Shown: positions 26,536 through 36,502 of the stretch, one piece after another | How the letters are laid out: every line of letters begins with the position of its first letter | Position numbering within the stretch: position 1 is the first letter of the stretch | Source of the DNA: Eshraghiella sp045129695 | GTDB taxonomy: Bacteria; Bacillota; Clostridia; Lachnospirales; Lachnospiraceae | Direction: 5' to 3' | Assembly: GCA_045129695.1 (NCBI GenBank) | Contig: JBGVJZ010000008.1 | Span: forward strand, 5,115 to 69,114 | Length of the DNA stretch: 64,000 nt | Made by a program: the position numbers and the translations under genes | The notes under the pieces: generated by a model | Told to the model about the DNA's origin: nothing | The model's database searches: none | What the model saw: the letters and a program-made list of their open reading frames with translations, nothing else

Positions 26536-27942
26536 TTAAAATCTGAAATAAATAAAAGGATTATAAGAATCTGCTGCCAGTGTAAGCACACACATAAACA
26601 ACAGTACAAAAGTCACCACATAGCCTGCACAGGATAATACCGGATATGCTTTAGTTCCCTGTGATTTGTTCTTAATAAATTTCACCCATGGACACAATGC
26701 CAGGATTGACATTATCAAAGTTACAATAAATGACGGTGTCACAATTGACATTAATACCATTCTTCCGCTCTCATTAACGGAAAAAGAAAACATTTTAACA
26801 ATGTAATCCCATCCATAGGCAAGCGAATCAGCCCTGAAAATAACAAAACCAATAACTACTGCCAAAATAGTGTATAACCATTTAATCGGTAAAAATACTT
26901 TTCTTACAGGTCTGTCTTTTTTATAAAATAAAGTCTCGATAGAAATCAACACTCCGTGAAATGCTCCCCATACAAGAAAAGTAAGATTGGCACCATGCCA
27001 TATTCCTGTACAGAGAAATACTATCATACTATTAAGAACCTGTCTTCCCTTGCCTTTTCGATTACCTCCGAGCGGAATATACAGATATTCCCTAAACCAT
27101 CCTGTAAGCGACATATGCCATCTTCTCCAGAAATCCCTGATTCCTGTTGCCACATACGGATAATTGAAATTCTCAGGAAAATCAAATCCAAGCACTTGAC
27201 CAAGACCTACCGCCATATCACTGTAGCCTGAGAAATCAAAATATATCTGTAATGTATAGCATACTGCTCCGAGCCAGCCAAGCGGCATATCAATAAGCCC
27301 TGTTTCCAAAGCAAAAATTTTATCTGCAGCATACCCCATTGTATTGGCGATAAGCATTTTTTTTGAAAGACCTACAACAAATCTTCTTATTCCCGATGCA
27401 AACTTATCAACCGTTACCGTACGCTCCTTAATCTGGTCTGCCACCGTTCTGTACTGAACAATTGGTCCTGCAATAAGCTGTGGAAACAGGGATATGTATA
27501 ACAACACATCGAAAAAAACTGCCTTGTTCTCTACCTTATCCCTGTATACATCTACAATATACGAAATTGCCTGAAAGGTAAAAAATGAAATACCGATGGG
27601 CATAACTACTGAAGGCACCGGTATATTAACTCCCGGTATATAATTAATTGTCTCAACAATAAATCCCGTGTATTTATAAACAACAAGAAGCATAAGGTTC
27701 AGAACCACCGCCACACCAAGCACCAGTCTGTTCTTATGGTCATATAAAATCCGCCCAAACAGATAATTAACCAGCACAGATATCAATAGTAATACAATAT
27801 ACACCGGTTCTCCAAATGCATAGAAAATAAGACTCGCAATTATAAGCAATACATTGCGGGCTGTAGTATTACGAATCAATGTGTGTGCAATCAGCACAAC
27901 CGGCAGAAATACAAATAAAAAAATTGCTGAACTGAATACCAT
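26536..27942 (-). CDS. MBOAT O-acyltransferase (AlgI/DltB/PatA type)
   Basis: About 468 residues from the ATG at 27942 behind GAGAGG; an upstream ATG at 27969 is possible. A polytopic membrane protein with about ten segments and the MBOAT signature: RDFWRRWHMSLTGWFREYLYIPLGG, then GIWHGANLTFLVWGAFHG containing the catalytic His. It moves acyl groups across the membrane for the DHHW protein encoded downstream. The acetylated polymer is not revealed by the neighbours. Confidence 0.9.
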   Translation of the reverse strand: MVFSSAIFLFVFLPVVLIAHTLIRNTTARNVLLIIASLIFYAFGEPVYIVLLLISVLVNYLFGRILYDHKNRLVLGVAVVLNLMLLVVYKYTGFIVETINYIPGVNIPVPSVVMPIGISFFTFQAISYIVDVYRDKVENKAVFFDVLLYISLFPQLIAGPIVQYRTVADQIKERTVTVDKFASGIRRFVVGLSKKMLIANTMGYAADKIFALETGLIDMPLGWLGAVCYTLQIYFDFSGYSDMAVGLGQVLGFDFPENFNYPYVATGIRDFWRRWHMSLTGWFREYLYIPLGGNRKGKGRQVLNSMIVFLCTGIWHGANLTFLVWGAFHGVLISIETLFYKKDRPVRKVFLPIKWLYTILAVVIGFVIFRADSLAYGWDYIVKMFSFSVNESGRMVLMSIVTPSFIVTLIMSILALCPWVKFIKNKSQGTKAYPVLSCAGYVVTFVLLFMCVLTLAADSYNPFIYFRF

Positions 27943-28002
27943 CTTATGCTTCCTCTCAATAAAATACAAGTCTTACACAATTATATCTATTTCCATTATT
28001 TT

Positions 28003-29046
28003 CTACAAGTTTTTTATTAGATGACCACTTATTTCTTTGATAAAAATAACACCAATCGGTCCTGTAATTACCCCGCTTATTCCAAACAGCACCAGCCCAA
28101 GATACAGGGATATAAGCATAAGCGTAGGTGACACACCAAGCCGGTTTCCCATAAGCTTTGGCTCAAGAAACTGTCTTACATAATAACAGATCACATATAT
28201 AAGCATAATTCCCGCCGCCATCTTAAATCTTCCCATAAAAAGAAGAATAACACTCCACGGAAGAAAAACGGTTCCTGTACCAAATACCGGAAGTGCATCA
28301 ACAATTCCGATTAAAATACCTATCAGGAAAGCGTATGGATTACCAAGCATATACAGCCCAAGGGTACATATTCCACAGGTTATACACATTATTATAAACT
28401 GCGTTTTAAAATATGTTCCGAGAATCTCCTTCATTCTCAGACCAATAAAAGAAATTTCTTCCTTAAAAACACTCCCTTCCATACACGAACGCATTTTTTC
28501 CATATCCTTTGAAAAAAATATAGTTCCCATAATAACCAGCGTCAATGTGGTAAAGAACCATACAAGTCCTGATGCAACATCCATTGAATGGTCCATTATA
28601 GTTGGAACTATTGTCTCCGAAATCCCATCCACAGCCTCCATAGTATGTGACCTTACAAATTCGTAGCTCGTACCGTTATCAAGGCTTAAAAGCCTGTCTA
28701 CATTATCGCAGCACATATTGGTGGCACCATCAATCGTATCCAAATAATGTGTATAATTATCTGCAAATTTTTTAACCTGACTGACAAGTGCCCTTCCTCC
28801 CCAGAAAATTACACCACCGAGAACCGAAAACACAACCACAATCATTATGATAGAGCAGGCAACTCTTTTCCATCTGAGTCTTTTAACCATGAATCCCACC
28901 GGTTTATCTATAATCAAAGCAGTCAAAAACGCAAAAACAAAAGGAGCTACAAGCGGAAGCAGATATTTTATAAACAAAAATACGCCCACAGTAACCCCTG
29001 TAATAATTCCTATTATCTGTAATTTTCTTTTAGTTCCACTATTCAT
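28003..29046 (-). CDS. AI-2E/YtvI-family membrane protein
   Basis: 347 residues behind GGGAGGTAAGGTT. Eight or so membrane segments arranged as in the AI-2E family (PF01594-type), with the conserved C-terminal PYAFLIGILIGIVDALP, followed by FGTGTVFLPW. In Firmicutes this family includes YtvI, a sporulation membrane protein, as well as transporters of unknown substrate. It is 34 bp from the pseudouridine synthase gene. Confidence 0.82.
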   Translation of the reverse strand: MNSGTKRKLQIIGIITGVTVGVFLFIKYLLPLVAPFVFAFLTALIIDKPVGFMVKRLRWKRVACSIIMIVVVFSVLGGVIFWGGRALVSQVKKFADNYTHYLDTIDGATNMCCDNVDRLLSLDNGTSYEFVRSHTMEAVDGISETIVPTIMDHSMDVASGLVWFFTTLTLVIMGTIFFSKDMEKMRSCMEGSVFKEEISFIGLRMKEILGTYFKTQFIIMCITCGICTLGLYMLGNPYAFLIGILIGIVDALPVFGTGTVFLPWSVILLFMGRFKMAAGIMLIYVICYYVRQFLEPKLMGNRLGVSPTLMLISLYLGLVLFGISGVITGPIGVIFIKEISGHLIKNL

Positions 29047-29080
29047 AACCTTACCTCCCGGTTATAAACAGTATCAACTC

Positions 29081-29761
29081 TTATTTTTTAAAATATTCAA
29101 AATCCCAAATTTTACCTTGAGGCTGAACCTCCACTCTAATCCTCTCCACTCCGTTCGGATTATTGAAGCTGAGACTGTAAGCAAACAATGCCGTCGCCAC
29201 ACCTCTTCTGTCCTTAAAATCAGAATTGTATTTTACATCTCCATACAACCCATGTCCTCTTCCTGAGAACTGCACTCTAATCTGATGATGTCTGCCCGTA
29301 TACAACTGAATCTTAACAAGAGTATACATTACACCATCAATTTCTTTACTCTCAAGTGCTTCATACGCCAACACTGCTTTTTTGGCACCATTTGTCTTCT
29401 CCGGCACAATTCCTGACACATTTCCTCTGGCATCCTTAAGCAGATAGTCGGTAAATTCTCCCTTGCCAGTCATACAGCCCTTTACAACAGCAAAATATTT
29501 CTTCTCAATGCTATGCTCACCCGATAAAGCCGATAACATAGCTGCTGTTTTCTTGTCCTTCGCAAACAGAACAAGTCCGCCAACCGGCTTATCCAGTCTG
29601 TTAATTATATGTGCCGTTGCACTTTCTCCCTTAGCAGCTCTGTAGGTAAGTACACTGCTTAACAAATCCGTCTCAAAGGTTCTGTCCGACTGCGATGCAA
29701 CACCGGGTGCCTTTTCGCAGATTATTATATTATTATCTTCGTATACTATATTAGGTGTCAT
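29081..29761 (-). CDS. RluA-family pseudouridine synthase
   Basis: 226 residues. The catalytic motif HIINRLDKPVGGLVLFAK carries the essential Asp. TGRHHQIRVQFSGRGHGLYGD is the second family signature. There is no N-terminal S4 domain, so it is a short RluA-type enzyme isomerising uridine in rRNA or tRNA; the target base cannot be read from the sequence. Confidence 0.88.
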   Translation of the reverse strand: MTPNIVYEDNNIIICEKAPGVASQSDRTFETDLLSSVLTYRAAKGESATAHIINRLDKPVGGLVLFAKDKKTAAMLSALSGEHSIEKKYFAVVKGCMTGKGEFTDYLLKDARGNVSGIVPEKTNGAKKAVLAYEALESKEIDGVMYTLVKIQLYTGRHHQIRVQFSGRGHGLYGDVKYNSDFKDRRGVATALFAYSLSFNNPNGVERIRVEVQPQGKIWDFEYFKK

Positions 29762-29895
29762 TATATCTCCTTCGATTATGCATCATCTCTGTTTGGCTCC
29801 AACTAATTTAAAATATTATTTTAGTCTGCTTGTAAATCATATAAATCATCCAAAGTAAGCAATGACACTACTTTTCATAAGAGCCCCTATACTCA

Positions 29896-29939
29896 AAAAA
29901 GCTGTAGGCTACATATCCTCGCTGTAACCACCAGCTTTT
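29896..29939 (-). terminator. Terminator after the 120-residue hypothetical gene
   Basis: On the minus strand AAAAAGCTG...CAGCTTTTTT forms an outer stem, with an inner GGTTAC/GTAGCC stem, just after the stop codon at 29945. The terminal run of T fits an intrinsic terminator. Confidence 0.65.
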
Positions 29940-29944
29940 TCACA

Positions 29945-30307
29945 CTATTGTATTACTTCCGCAGCAGCTTCGCCCAGTCCTACAAAATAAGGCAATACTG
30001 CTTCAAAAGCTTCTGCCAGCTTTAGATCATCCTTTGCACTAAACGCCTCACCAACTGCAAGGATTCTCTGATTGAACATGTCCTTATCCACACGCTTTTT
30101 TCCTTCGTTCAGAAGCTCAATCGTTCCATTCAAAACCTGAATTTCCCAATTAATTGCATCTATAATGCTCTTCACAAAATTGTCCGTATCTTCCAAACGT
30201 GCCCCAGACAATTCCTTAATTACAATTCTCATGTTCTTTACCAACCGAACATTAAATTCTGCAAGCACCTCCAATGCTTCTATTTGTTCTCTTCTATTAT
30301 CCTCCAT
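29945..30307 (-). CDS. Small acidic helical protein of unknown function
   Basis: 120 residues, predicted to be wholly helical and acidic, with no membrane segment or signal peptide. It stands alone between a terminator and the two-component operon. No family is recognised. Confidence 0.6.
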   Translation of the reverse strand: MEDNRREQIEALEVLAEFNVRLVKNMRIVIKELSGARLEDTDNFVKSIIDAINWEIQVLNGTIELLNEGKKRVDKDMFNQRILAVGEAFSAKDDLKLAEAFEAVLPYFVGLGEAAAEVIQ

Positions 30308-30440
30308 GATGTCTGTACCTGACCCTCTTGGTCTTCCTTTCTCTTGAAATTAATCACTGTATTATATATCGGCTTTTTTCTCAGATACTTTACTAATTAT
30401 GCACTTTATTTTTTGTATATATCGCACATATTTGTTGTCT

Positions 30441-31130
30441 TTACACCTTAAATCTATAACCCACACCCCATATAGTCTCAATATATTGTGGCTTAGAGGT
30501 ATCATACTCCAACTTCTCACGAATCTTCTTGATATGCACCGTTACCGTAGCAATATCCCCGACCGACTCCATATCCCAGATTTTGCTGAACAGTTCCTCC
30601 TTGGTAAACACTCTGTTCGGATTTTCTGCGAGGAATAATAATACATCAAATTCCTTGGTTGTGAAGTTCTTCTCTTCGCCATTTATAAAAACTCTTCTTG
30701 CAGTTTTGTCAATTTTAAGTCCCCTTATTTCAATTATCTCATTCTCCAATTTATTAGAACCAATCAGACGCTCGTACCTGGACAGATGTGCCTTAACTCT
30801 CGCAACCAGCTCACTTGGGCTGAAGGGCTTAGTCATATAATCATCAGCACCAAGTCCTAGTCCCCGGATTTTATCGATGTCATCCTTCTTCGCTGACACC
30901 ATGATAATTGGTGTATTCTTAACCTCTCTGATATTTTTACAAATATCAAAACCATCCATTCCGGGAAGCATTAAATCAAGAATAAATAAATCATAATCCT
31001 CTTCCATTGCTTTTTTATATCCCTCTAAACCATCATTCGAAATATCAACCTCAAATCCACTAAGTTCAAGATAATCCTTCTCAAGCTCTGCAATTGTACC
31101 CTCGTCTTCAATGATTAAAATTCTACTCAT
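30441..31130 (-). CDS. OmpR-family response regulator
   Basis: About 229 residues from the ATG at 31130, behind GGAGGAGAAT. Receiver with IIEDEG, phospho-acceptor Asp in LFILDLMLPGMDG and Lys in DYMTKPFSP; C-terminal winged helix ending in VTVHIKKIREKLEYDTSKPQ and VWGVGYRF-like IWGVGYRFKV. It follows the kinase gene, whose stop codon overlaps an earlier ATG (31142), so the pair is co-translated. The signal is unknown; the arrangement resembles VanRS/PhoPR-type systems. Confidence 0.93.
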   Translation of the reverse strand: MSRILIIEDEGTIAELEKDYLELSGFEVDISNDGLEGYKKAMEEDYDLFILDLMLPGMDGFDICKNIREVKNTPIIMVSAKKDDIDKIRGLGLGADDYMTKPFSPSELVARVKAHLSRYERLIGSNKLENEIIEIRGLKIDKTARRVFINGEEKNFTTKEFDVLLFLAENPNRVFTKEELFSKIWDMESVGDIATVTVHIKKIREKLEYDTSKPQYIETIWGVGYRFKV

Positions 31131-31141
31131 ATTCTCCTCCA

Positions 31142-32641
31142 TTAATGTGATATTCTCTTGACCTGTGGCGGAAGCTCAACATACTTATCCAAAATAATAT
31201 GCATGGTAGTTCCCTTTCCTAGCTCACTATCTACTGTAATTGAACCGTTATGGTCATAAATTATTTTCTTAACTATTGACAAACCAATTCCGCTTCCTCC
31301 CTTTGCTGAGTTTCTCGAAGCATCCGCTCTGTAAAATCTGTCAAAAATAAATGGTAAATCCTCCTGAGAAATTCCGATGCCATTATCATCGATATCAATT
31401 CCCAACTGCTGACCGCAGTCCAGAATAGTGATGGCAATCCTTCCGTCTTTATGATTCATATACTTGACGGAATTGCTCACTATATTATTGATAGCTCTTT
31501 TAATCTGTTCGGCATCTGCAACCATCTCGACATCTTTTGGCAGATTATTGGTATAGGTAAGCTCAATTCCCAAGGATTGCAAATCCAAATTCAATTCCTC
31601 TACAAATTCATCAAAATAGTCCCCTACATTCAGTCTGAGAAAATTATATGCCACCTTGTTAGAATCCATCCGGGCATACAGTGTAAGTTCATTAATTAAT
31701 TTGTCCATATCACAAGCTTTATTATAAATTGTTCTGACATATCTGTCCATTTTCTCCTGATTGTCTGCAACACCATCAAGTATTCCCTCCGAATATCCTT
31801 TAATAGCTGTAATCGGAGTCTTTAAGTCATGGGAAATATTACTTATCAGTTCCTTACTCTCCAAATCTGTACGCAGCTTCTCCTCTGCATTCTCCTTAAG
31901 TCTTTTTCTCATATCATCAAAATCTCTGCACAGCTCCGATATCTCATCCCTGCCGGATACATCCATCTCAAAATCCAGATTTCCATTCTTAATATTATAG
32001 GTAGCAAGCTTTAATTTGTTAATCGGGGTAACCATCGTTTTGTACATCCAGCTTACAAAAATGCCACTTGTAAGCATCAGCGCAATAATTATCGCTATAA
32101 TTCCATCATACAGAAGATTCTTTACCTGTGGAACAATATCTTTAACCTGCATGACAACATACACCATTCCCTCTTTGCCGCTAACGGAGGTATATGAAAT
32201 ATTATTAACCAGAATCTGCTGTTGCTTGCCAAGATAGACACTTGTATTATTTTGTCCAAAATCAATTTTATCCAGCTCATTTAAAATCGGCTCATAATTA
32301 TCCTGACCGGCATAGATACAATCGTCAGCTTCAAGAATAATAAGATATGCATTCTTTTTTTGCAATTCCATATTAATTGAGTTAAGAAATTCCTCATCGG
32401 TAAAATTCTCCGGTGTATTGATTGAGGATTCCAGAAGCAGATTATATTCATTCTCACATATTTTGTTAATAAGGGCAACCGGATTGGCCAACTCCGTATA
32501 TGAGGTTCCTGAAGCATTATACTGCTCCTCTATGCTAAATACCGAAAATCTGATAAGTCCGAATGCCGCCACCATAAACAGACATACCGGTACCAGAACC
32601 AGAATGCAAAATGAAATTCTTAATTTCGTGGACAATCTCAT
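31142..32641 (-). CDS. HisKA sensor histidine kinase
   Basis: 499 residues. Membrane segments at about 8-30 and 180-200 flank an extracellular domain of about 150 residues; a HAMP domain (about 200-255) leads to HisKA with the phospho-acceptor in ELISNISHDLKTPITA, then HATPase with N, G1 (DIDDNGIGI) and G2 (GGSGIGLSIV). It phosphorylates the regulator encoded downstream. Its start lies just beyond the metK terminator. Confidence 0.93.
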   Translation of the reverse strand: MRLSTKLRISFCILVLVPVCLFMVAAFGLIRFSVFSIEEQYNASGTSYTELANPVALINKICENEYNLLLESSINTPENFTDEEFLNSINMELQKKNAYLIILEADDCIYAGQDNYEPILNELDKIDFGQNNTSVYLGKQQQILVNNISYTSVSGKEGMVYVVMQVKDIVPQVKNLLYDGIIAIIIALMLTSGIFVSWMYKTMVTPINKLKLATYNIKNGNLDFEMDVSGRDEISELCRDFDDMRKRLKENAEEKLRTDLESKELISNISHDLKTPITAIKGYSEGILDGVADNQEKMDRYVRTIYNKACDMDKLINELTLYARMDSNKVAYNFLRLNVGDYFDEFVEELNLDLQSLGIELTYTNNLPKDVEMVADAEQIKRAINNIVSNSVKYMNHKDGRIAITILDCGQQLGIDIDDNGIGISQEDLPFIFDRFYRADASRNSAKGGSGIGLSIVKKIIYDHNGSITVDSELGKGTTMHIILDKYVELPPQVKRISH

Positions 32642-32658
32642 TATATCTCTCCTAAAAA

Positions 32659-32688
32659 AATAAGTCCGGAAAATATTCCGAACTTATT
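32659..32688 (-). terminator. Terminator of metK
   Basis: A 12-bp stem (AATAAGTTCGGA with TCCGGACTTATT, one G-T/mismatch) followed on the minus strand by TTTTTT, 58 bp after the metK stop codon. Similar A/T runs on both sides allow action in either direction. Confidence 0.75.
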
Positions 32689-32745
32689 TTATCATAATCT
32701 GGTATCAAAAAAACACTAAACAACTGTGAATTCTTTATTAAAAAA

Positions 32746-33927
32746 TTATAAATAAAGCTTTAATTCCTCTGCCTTATCAAGCTTCTCCCATGGGAGCTCA
32801 ATATCAGTACGGCCGAAATGACCATAAGCAGCGGTCTGTTTGTAAATTGGTCTTCTAAGGTCAAGCATTTTGATAATTCCTGCCGGTCTTAAATCAAATT
32901 TCTCTCTTACGATTTCAACTAGCTCAGCATCACTTAATTTGCCGGTTCCATAGGTTTCAATATTGATTGATGTAGGCTGTGCGACACCAATTGCGTATGA
33001 AAGCTGTATTTCACAACGCTTTGCAAGTCCTGCCGCTACAATATTTTTAGCCACATATCTTGCCGCATATGCTGCTGAACGGTCAACCTTGGTACAATCC
33101 TTTCCTGAGAAAGCACCTCCTCCATGTCTTGCAGCTCCGCCATAGGTATCTACAATAATCTTACGTCCTGTAAGACCTGAATCACCATTAGGTCCGCCAA
33201 TTACAAAACGTCCTGTAGGATTAATGTAAATCTTGGTATCAGCATCTACCATTTTGCTGTCCACAACCGGGTCTATAACGTATTTCTTAATATCCTCATG
33301 AATCTGCTCCTGTGTAACCTCCGGTGCATGCTGTGATGACACAACAATTGCATCAAGTCTTACAGGAGTCTTATTCTCATCATACTCAATCGTAACCTGC
33401 GTCTTTCCGTCAGGTCTTAAATATGAAAGTGTACCATCCTTACGAACCTTGGTAAGCTGCATTGCAAGCTTCTGTGCAAGAGCAGCTGAATATGGCATAT
33501 ATTCCTCTGTCTCGTCAGTGGCATAACCAAACATCATACCCTGGTCTCCTGCACCGGTATCGAATTCATCAGTTAACTCACCGGACTTAGCCTCCAAAGC
33601 CTTATCAACACCCATTGCAATATCCGGTGACTGCTTATCCAAAGCAGTCATAACCGCACAGGTGTTACCATCAAAGCCCTTTTCTGAGCTGTCATAACCA
33701 ATCTCAACAACTGTGTCTCTTACAATCTGTGTAATATCAATATTAGCCTTGGTTGTAATCTCTCCCATTACCATCACAAAGCCCGTATTGGTAAGTGTTT
33801 CACAGGCAACCCTTGAATATGGGTCCTGTTCATATAATGCATCAAGTATTGCATCTGAAATCTGGTCACAGATTTTGTCAGGATGTCCTTCTGTAACTGA
33901 TTCTGAAGTAAATAAAATTTTTTCCAT
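32746..33927 (-). CDS. metK: S-adenosylmethionine synthetase
   Basis: 393 residues, full length. Signatures: FTSESVTEGHPDKICDQISDA at the start, GAGDQGMMFGYA (ATP loop), GGGAFSGKDCTKVDRSAAYAAR (P-loop-like). It makes SAM from methionine and ATP. A SAM-I riboswitch with terminator in its leader gives feedback control. Confidence 0.97.
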   Translation of the reverse strand: MEKILFTSESVTEGHPDKICDQISDAILDALYEQDPYSRVACETLTNTGFVMVMGEITTKANIDITQIVRDTVVEIGYDSSEKGFDGNTCAVMTALDKQSPDIAMGVDKALEAKSGELTDEFDTGAGDQGMMFGYATDETEEYMPYSAALAQKLAMQLTKVRKDGTLSYLRPDGKTQVTIEYDENKTPVRLDAIVVSSQHAPEVTQEQIHEDIKKYVIDPVVDSKMVDADTKIYINPTGRFVIGGPNGDSGLTGRKIIVDTYGGAARHGGGAFSGKDCTKVDRSAAYAARYVAKNIVAAGLAKRCEIQLSYAIGVAQPTSINIETYGTGKLSDAELVEIVREKFDLRPAGIIKMLDLRRPIYKQTAAYGHFGRTDIELPWEKLDKAEELKLYL

Positions 33928-33949
33928 ATTTTTTTCTCCTCTCTGTAAA

Positions 33950-34100
33950 TTGAAAAAGGTCCATTATACAATGGACCTGATTATATCTTTAAAATCAAAT
34001 CCACTTATTGTTCGATTATTCGCTCAGGCTGGCACCTTCCTGTAAAGGGGTTGCCGTGACTTCACAGATCCTATGTATCTCCATCACTCTGAATAAGCGG
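33950..34100 (-). ncRNA. SAM-I (S-box) riboswitch with terminator, controlling metK
   Basis: Read on the minus strand: P1 5' side CTTATTC (34097-34091) with CAGAG just after it, TGAAG...ACGGCAACC (34060-34045 area), GGTGCCA (34035-34029), CTGAG and the P1 3' side GAATAA (34021-34016). These are the conserved blocks of the S-box aptamer, in order. A perfect terminator hairpin (AGGTCCATTGTATAATGGACCT, split as AGGTCCATT and AATGGACCT arms, 33978-33957) with TTTTTC follows. SAM binding would end transcription before metK. Confidence 0.9.
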
Positions 34101-34170
34101 TTTGCGTATGAACTTTTCTCTGGGAACTATTGTATCCCAAAACGACTGCTCAGTCAATAGCATATTATAA

Positions 34171-35709
34171 TTACTCAACCACATGATAACCTTTTTTCAT
34201 TTTCCTTGAAAAAATCCTGTGTCTGAATAAATATATCACAACAAATAAGATAATCACAAGCACAACAGCTCCTGCACAAATCCATGTTTTTACAGAAATA
34301 GTGCTTATATTAAAGCATCTTACATTAATCCACATCTGATTAATTTTCACACTTACATCATTATCAAATACCAGCATTACGGCACTCCGCTCAATCTCAT
34401 CCACCAAAGGGTACTGCGCCGACAGCTGTCTTCGGCTCTGATCAGGTGTCGTTGTAAGAATATAATTCTCATCTTCACTGTCACCTGAGAAAAAATATCC
34501 AAGCGGATATCTCTGTGTCTCCTCTGCATCATCCTCAGCACCGTAGCACCATTCGATATACTCATATATCAGCGGATTATCGCCTCCGGCAATACCCGAA
34601 CTATAACCGATATAGTACATATTACGTATAACGCTGTCCGGTCGTGACATGTAATTAATAAAAGCCTCTGCTGCATGCTGTTTATCCTCATTGCCATTAA
34701 TTCCCGCCTTGAGCATAATCCAGCCGTCAAACCACAGATTAGTACATTCTTTGGGAACTGCCCATTCAAGAACTACTCCATCCTCATCTGCCTGATCCAT
34801 GGTATATACTGCATCACCGGACCACTGAAGGTTCGCAAGTACCTTACCTGTTACCATGTCAGCCTTACCACTGTCAGTCTCAAAAGAATATACATTCTCC
34901 TTAATATCTTTAAGTAAAAGCTCTGCATTATCAATAGTATTATCATCCGAGCTGTTCATCAGCTTTAAAAGCTCACTTCTGTAATTATCACCTGCTCTGA
35001 ACTCCTCACTAAGAAGCTTATCCCTGAACAGAATTCCCAAAGCCGGGAAATATGCATCCCTAACATTATCCTTAATTGTAACCTGACGTACAAAATCAGG
35101 ATTATTAAGAATTCCCCAGGTGGAAGCCTCTTCGTAAGAAACCTCCTCAGGATTATATACTATTCCCGTGATTCCCCACATATAGCAGGCAGCATATTTA
35201 CTCCATAACTCGCCATCAATCGTATTACTCTCAAAGGTTTCCCATATAAAAGGTGAGACTCCCTGTATATAGTAATTATGTTCCTTACTCTTGTCAAAGA
35301 ACTCCTCTGACAGCTGACATACCTGTCCCTCTCTGATTAATTTCATAATCATATATTCAGAAGGACACACAAGATCATATACATCACCTAAAGTAAGCTG
35401 ACTATACAAATCCTCGTTAGTACCGAAAGTAGAATACTCAACTCTTACCTTCTGACCGTATGTCTCAAAATACCAGTCCTCGAAATCATCAATAATGCTA
35501 TTCCCTCCGAAAACCGTTCCACTTTCCAATTCAATTATCTCATCCTCGTCCCATCCGCCCTGGTCAATATATTCCTCCCAGTTGCTTATGCGGAGAACTA
35601 TTTCCTCATCCTCTGCTGCACAGACCTCGGTAATATTACCTGAAAACATTCCGAAAGCCATTACTATAGCAAGCACAAGTCCGAATTTTCTATACATCCT
35701 CTTTTCCAA
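34171..35709 (-). CDS. potD: PotD-like polyamine-binding protein with a C-terminal membrane anchor
   Basis: 512 residues from a TTG at 35709 behind AAGGAGGTAGG; ATG at 35697 is the alternative. Signal peptide (about 8-31), then a PotD/PotF-type binding domain (RISNWEEYIDQ, then FGTNEDLYSQLTLG, later LQWSGDAVYTMDQA). Unlike the usual PotD, which ends there, this one continues to a C-terminal membrane segment (about 478-500) and a basic tail. The binding protein is therefore tethered at its C-terminus. The start overlaps the end of potC. Confidence 0.88.
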   Translation of the reverse strand: MEKRMYRKFGLVLAIVMAFGMFSGNITEVCAAEDEEIVLRISNWEEYIDQGGWDEDEIIELESGTVFGGNSIIDDFEDWYFETYGQKVRVEYSTFGTNEDLYSQLTLGDVYDLVCPSEYMIMKLIREGQVCQLSEEFFDKSKEHNYYIQGVSPFIWETFESNTIDGELWSKYAACYMWGITGIVYNPEEVSYEEASTWGILNNPDFVRQVTIKDNVRDAYFPALGILFRDKLLSEEFRAGDNYRSELLKLMNSSDDNTIDNAELLLKDIKENVYSFETDSGKADMVTGKVLANLQWSGDAVYTMDQADEDGVVLEWAVPKECTNLWFDGWIMLKAGINGNEDKQHAAEAFINYMSRPDSVIRNMYYIGYSSGIAGGDNPLIYEYIEWCYGAEDDAEETQRYPLGYFFSGDSEDENYILTTTPDQSRRQLSAQYPLVDEIERSAVMLVFDNDVSVKINQMWINVRCFNISTISVKTWICAGAVVLVIILFVVIYLFRHRIFSRKMKKGYHVVE

Positions 35710-36502
35710 GTTTTCCTACCTCCTTCTTTGAAGTGATAAGATTACTTACTAATACCAATACAACCACAAGTATGAAAATCAATGTGGACAACGCCCACAG
35801 CGCTGTTTTCAGCTCAGTCTGTGAACCCTTCGTAGCATTAAAAACATAAGTGCTTATAGTATCAAATGTTGAAGGTTTGGTATATGTGGCAATAAAATAA
35901 TCATCCAGTGATAGTGTTATCGCCATAATAAATCCGGAAGCAATTCCGGGAACAATCTGTGGAATAACCACCTTAAACAGGGCCTGACTCGGACTTGCTC
36001 CCAAATCCAGCGCAGCTTCGTACAGGTTATTATTCATTTGTTTTAATTTAGGAATTACAGACAAATATACAAACGGCGCTGACATAACAACATGTCCTGC
36101 CACAAGCGGTATATAAGTATCCTTCTTAATTCCCAATACAACAATAAGCAGTACACAGATTGAAAAGCCTGTTACCACATCTGCATTTACAACCGGAATC
36201 TGATTGGCTATGGAAACAGCATTTTTCATTCCTTTTTTGGAATAGAATGAACCAATTGCTCCTATCGTTCCCAGAATCGTTGCAACCATTGAAGAACCGA
36301 TTGCCAGTATAAAAGTACCGCCAATCATATTCAAAAGCTCCGGTGATGTAAACAAAGTCTTATAATTATTCAGTGAAAAATTCCCACCTGTACCAATTGT
36401 CGCTGTATCCGTAAAGCTGTATACAGCCAGAATAAGTATCGGAAGGTACATAAACAGAAGCACCAGTATCAGCCATGAGGAACGTAATATTTTCTTAATC
36501 AT
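35690..36502 (-). CDS. potC: Polyamine ABC transporter permease PotC
   Basis: 270 residues, six membrane segments, with the inner-membrane-component signature EAALDLGASPSQALFKVVIP. It overlaps potB by 4 bp and potD by 20 bp, as in a translationally coupled operon. Confidence 0.92.
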   Translation of the reverse strand: MIKKILRSSWLILVLLFMYLPILILAVYSFTDTATIGTGGNFSLNNYKTLFTSPELLNMIGGTFILAIGSSMVATILGTIGAIGSFYSKKGMKNAVSIANQIPVVNADVVTGFSICVLLIVVLGIKKDTYIPLVAGHVVMSAPFVYLSVIPKLKQMNNNLYEAALDLGASPSQALFKVVIPQIVPGIASGFIMAITLSLDDYFIATYTKPSTFDTISTYVFNATKGSQTELKTALWALSTLIFILVVVLVLVSNLITSKKEVGKLGKEDV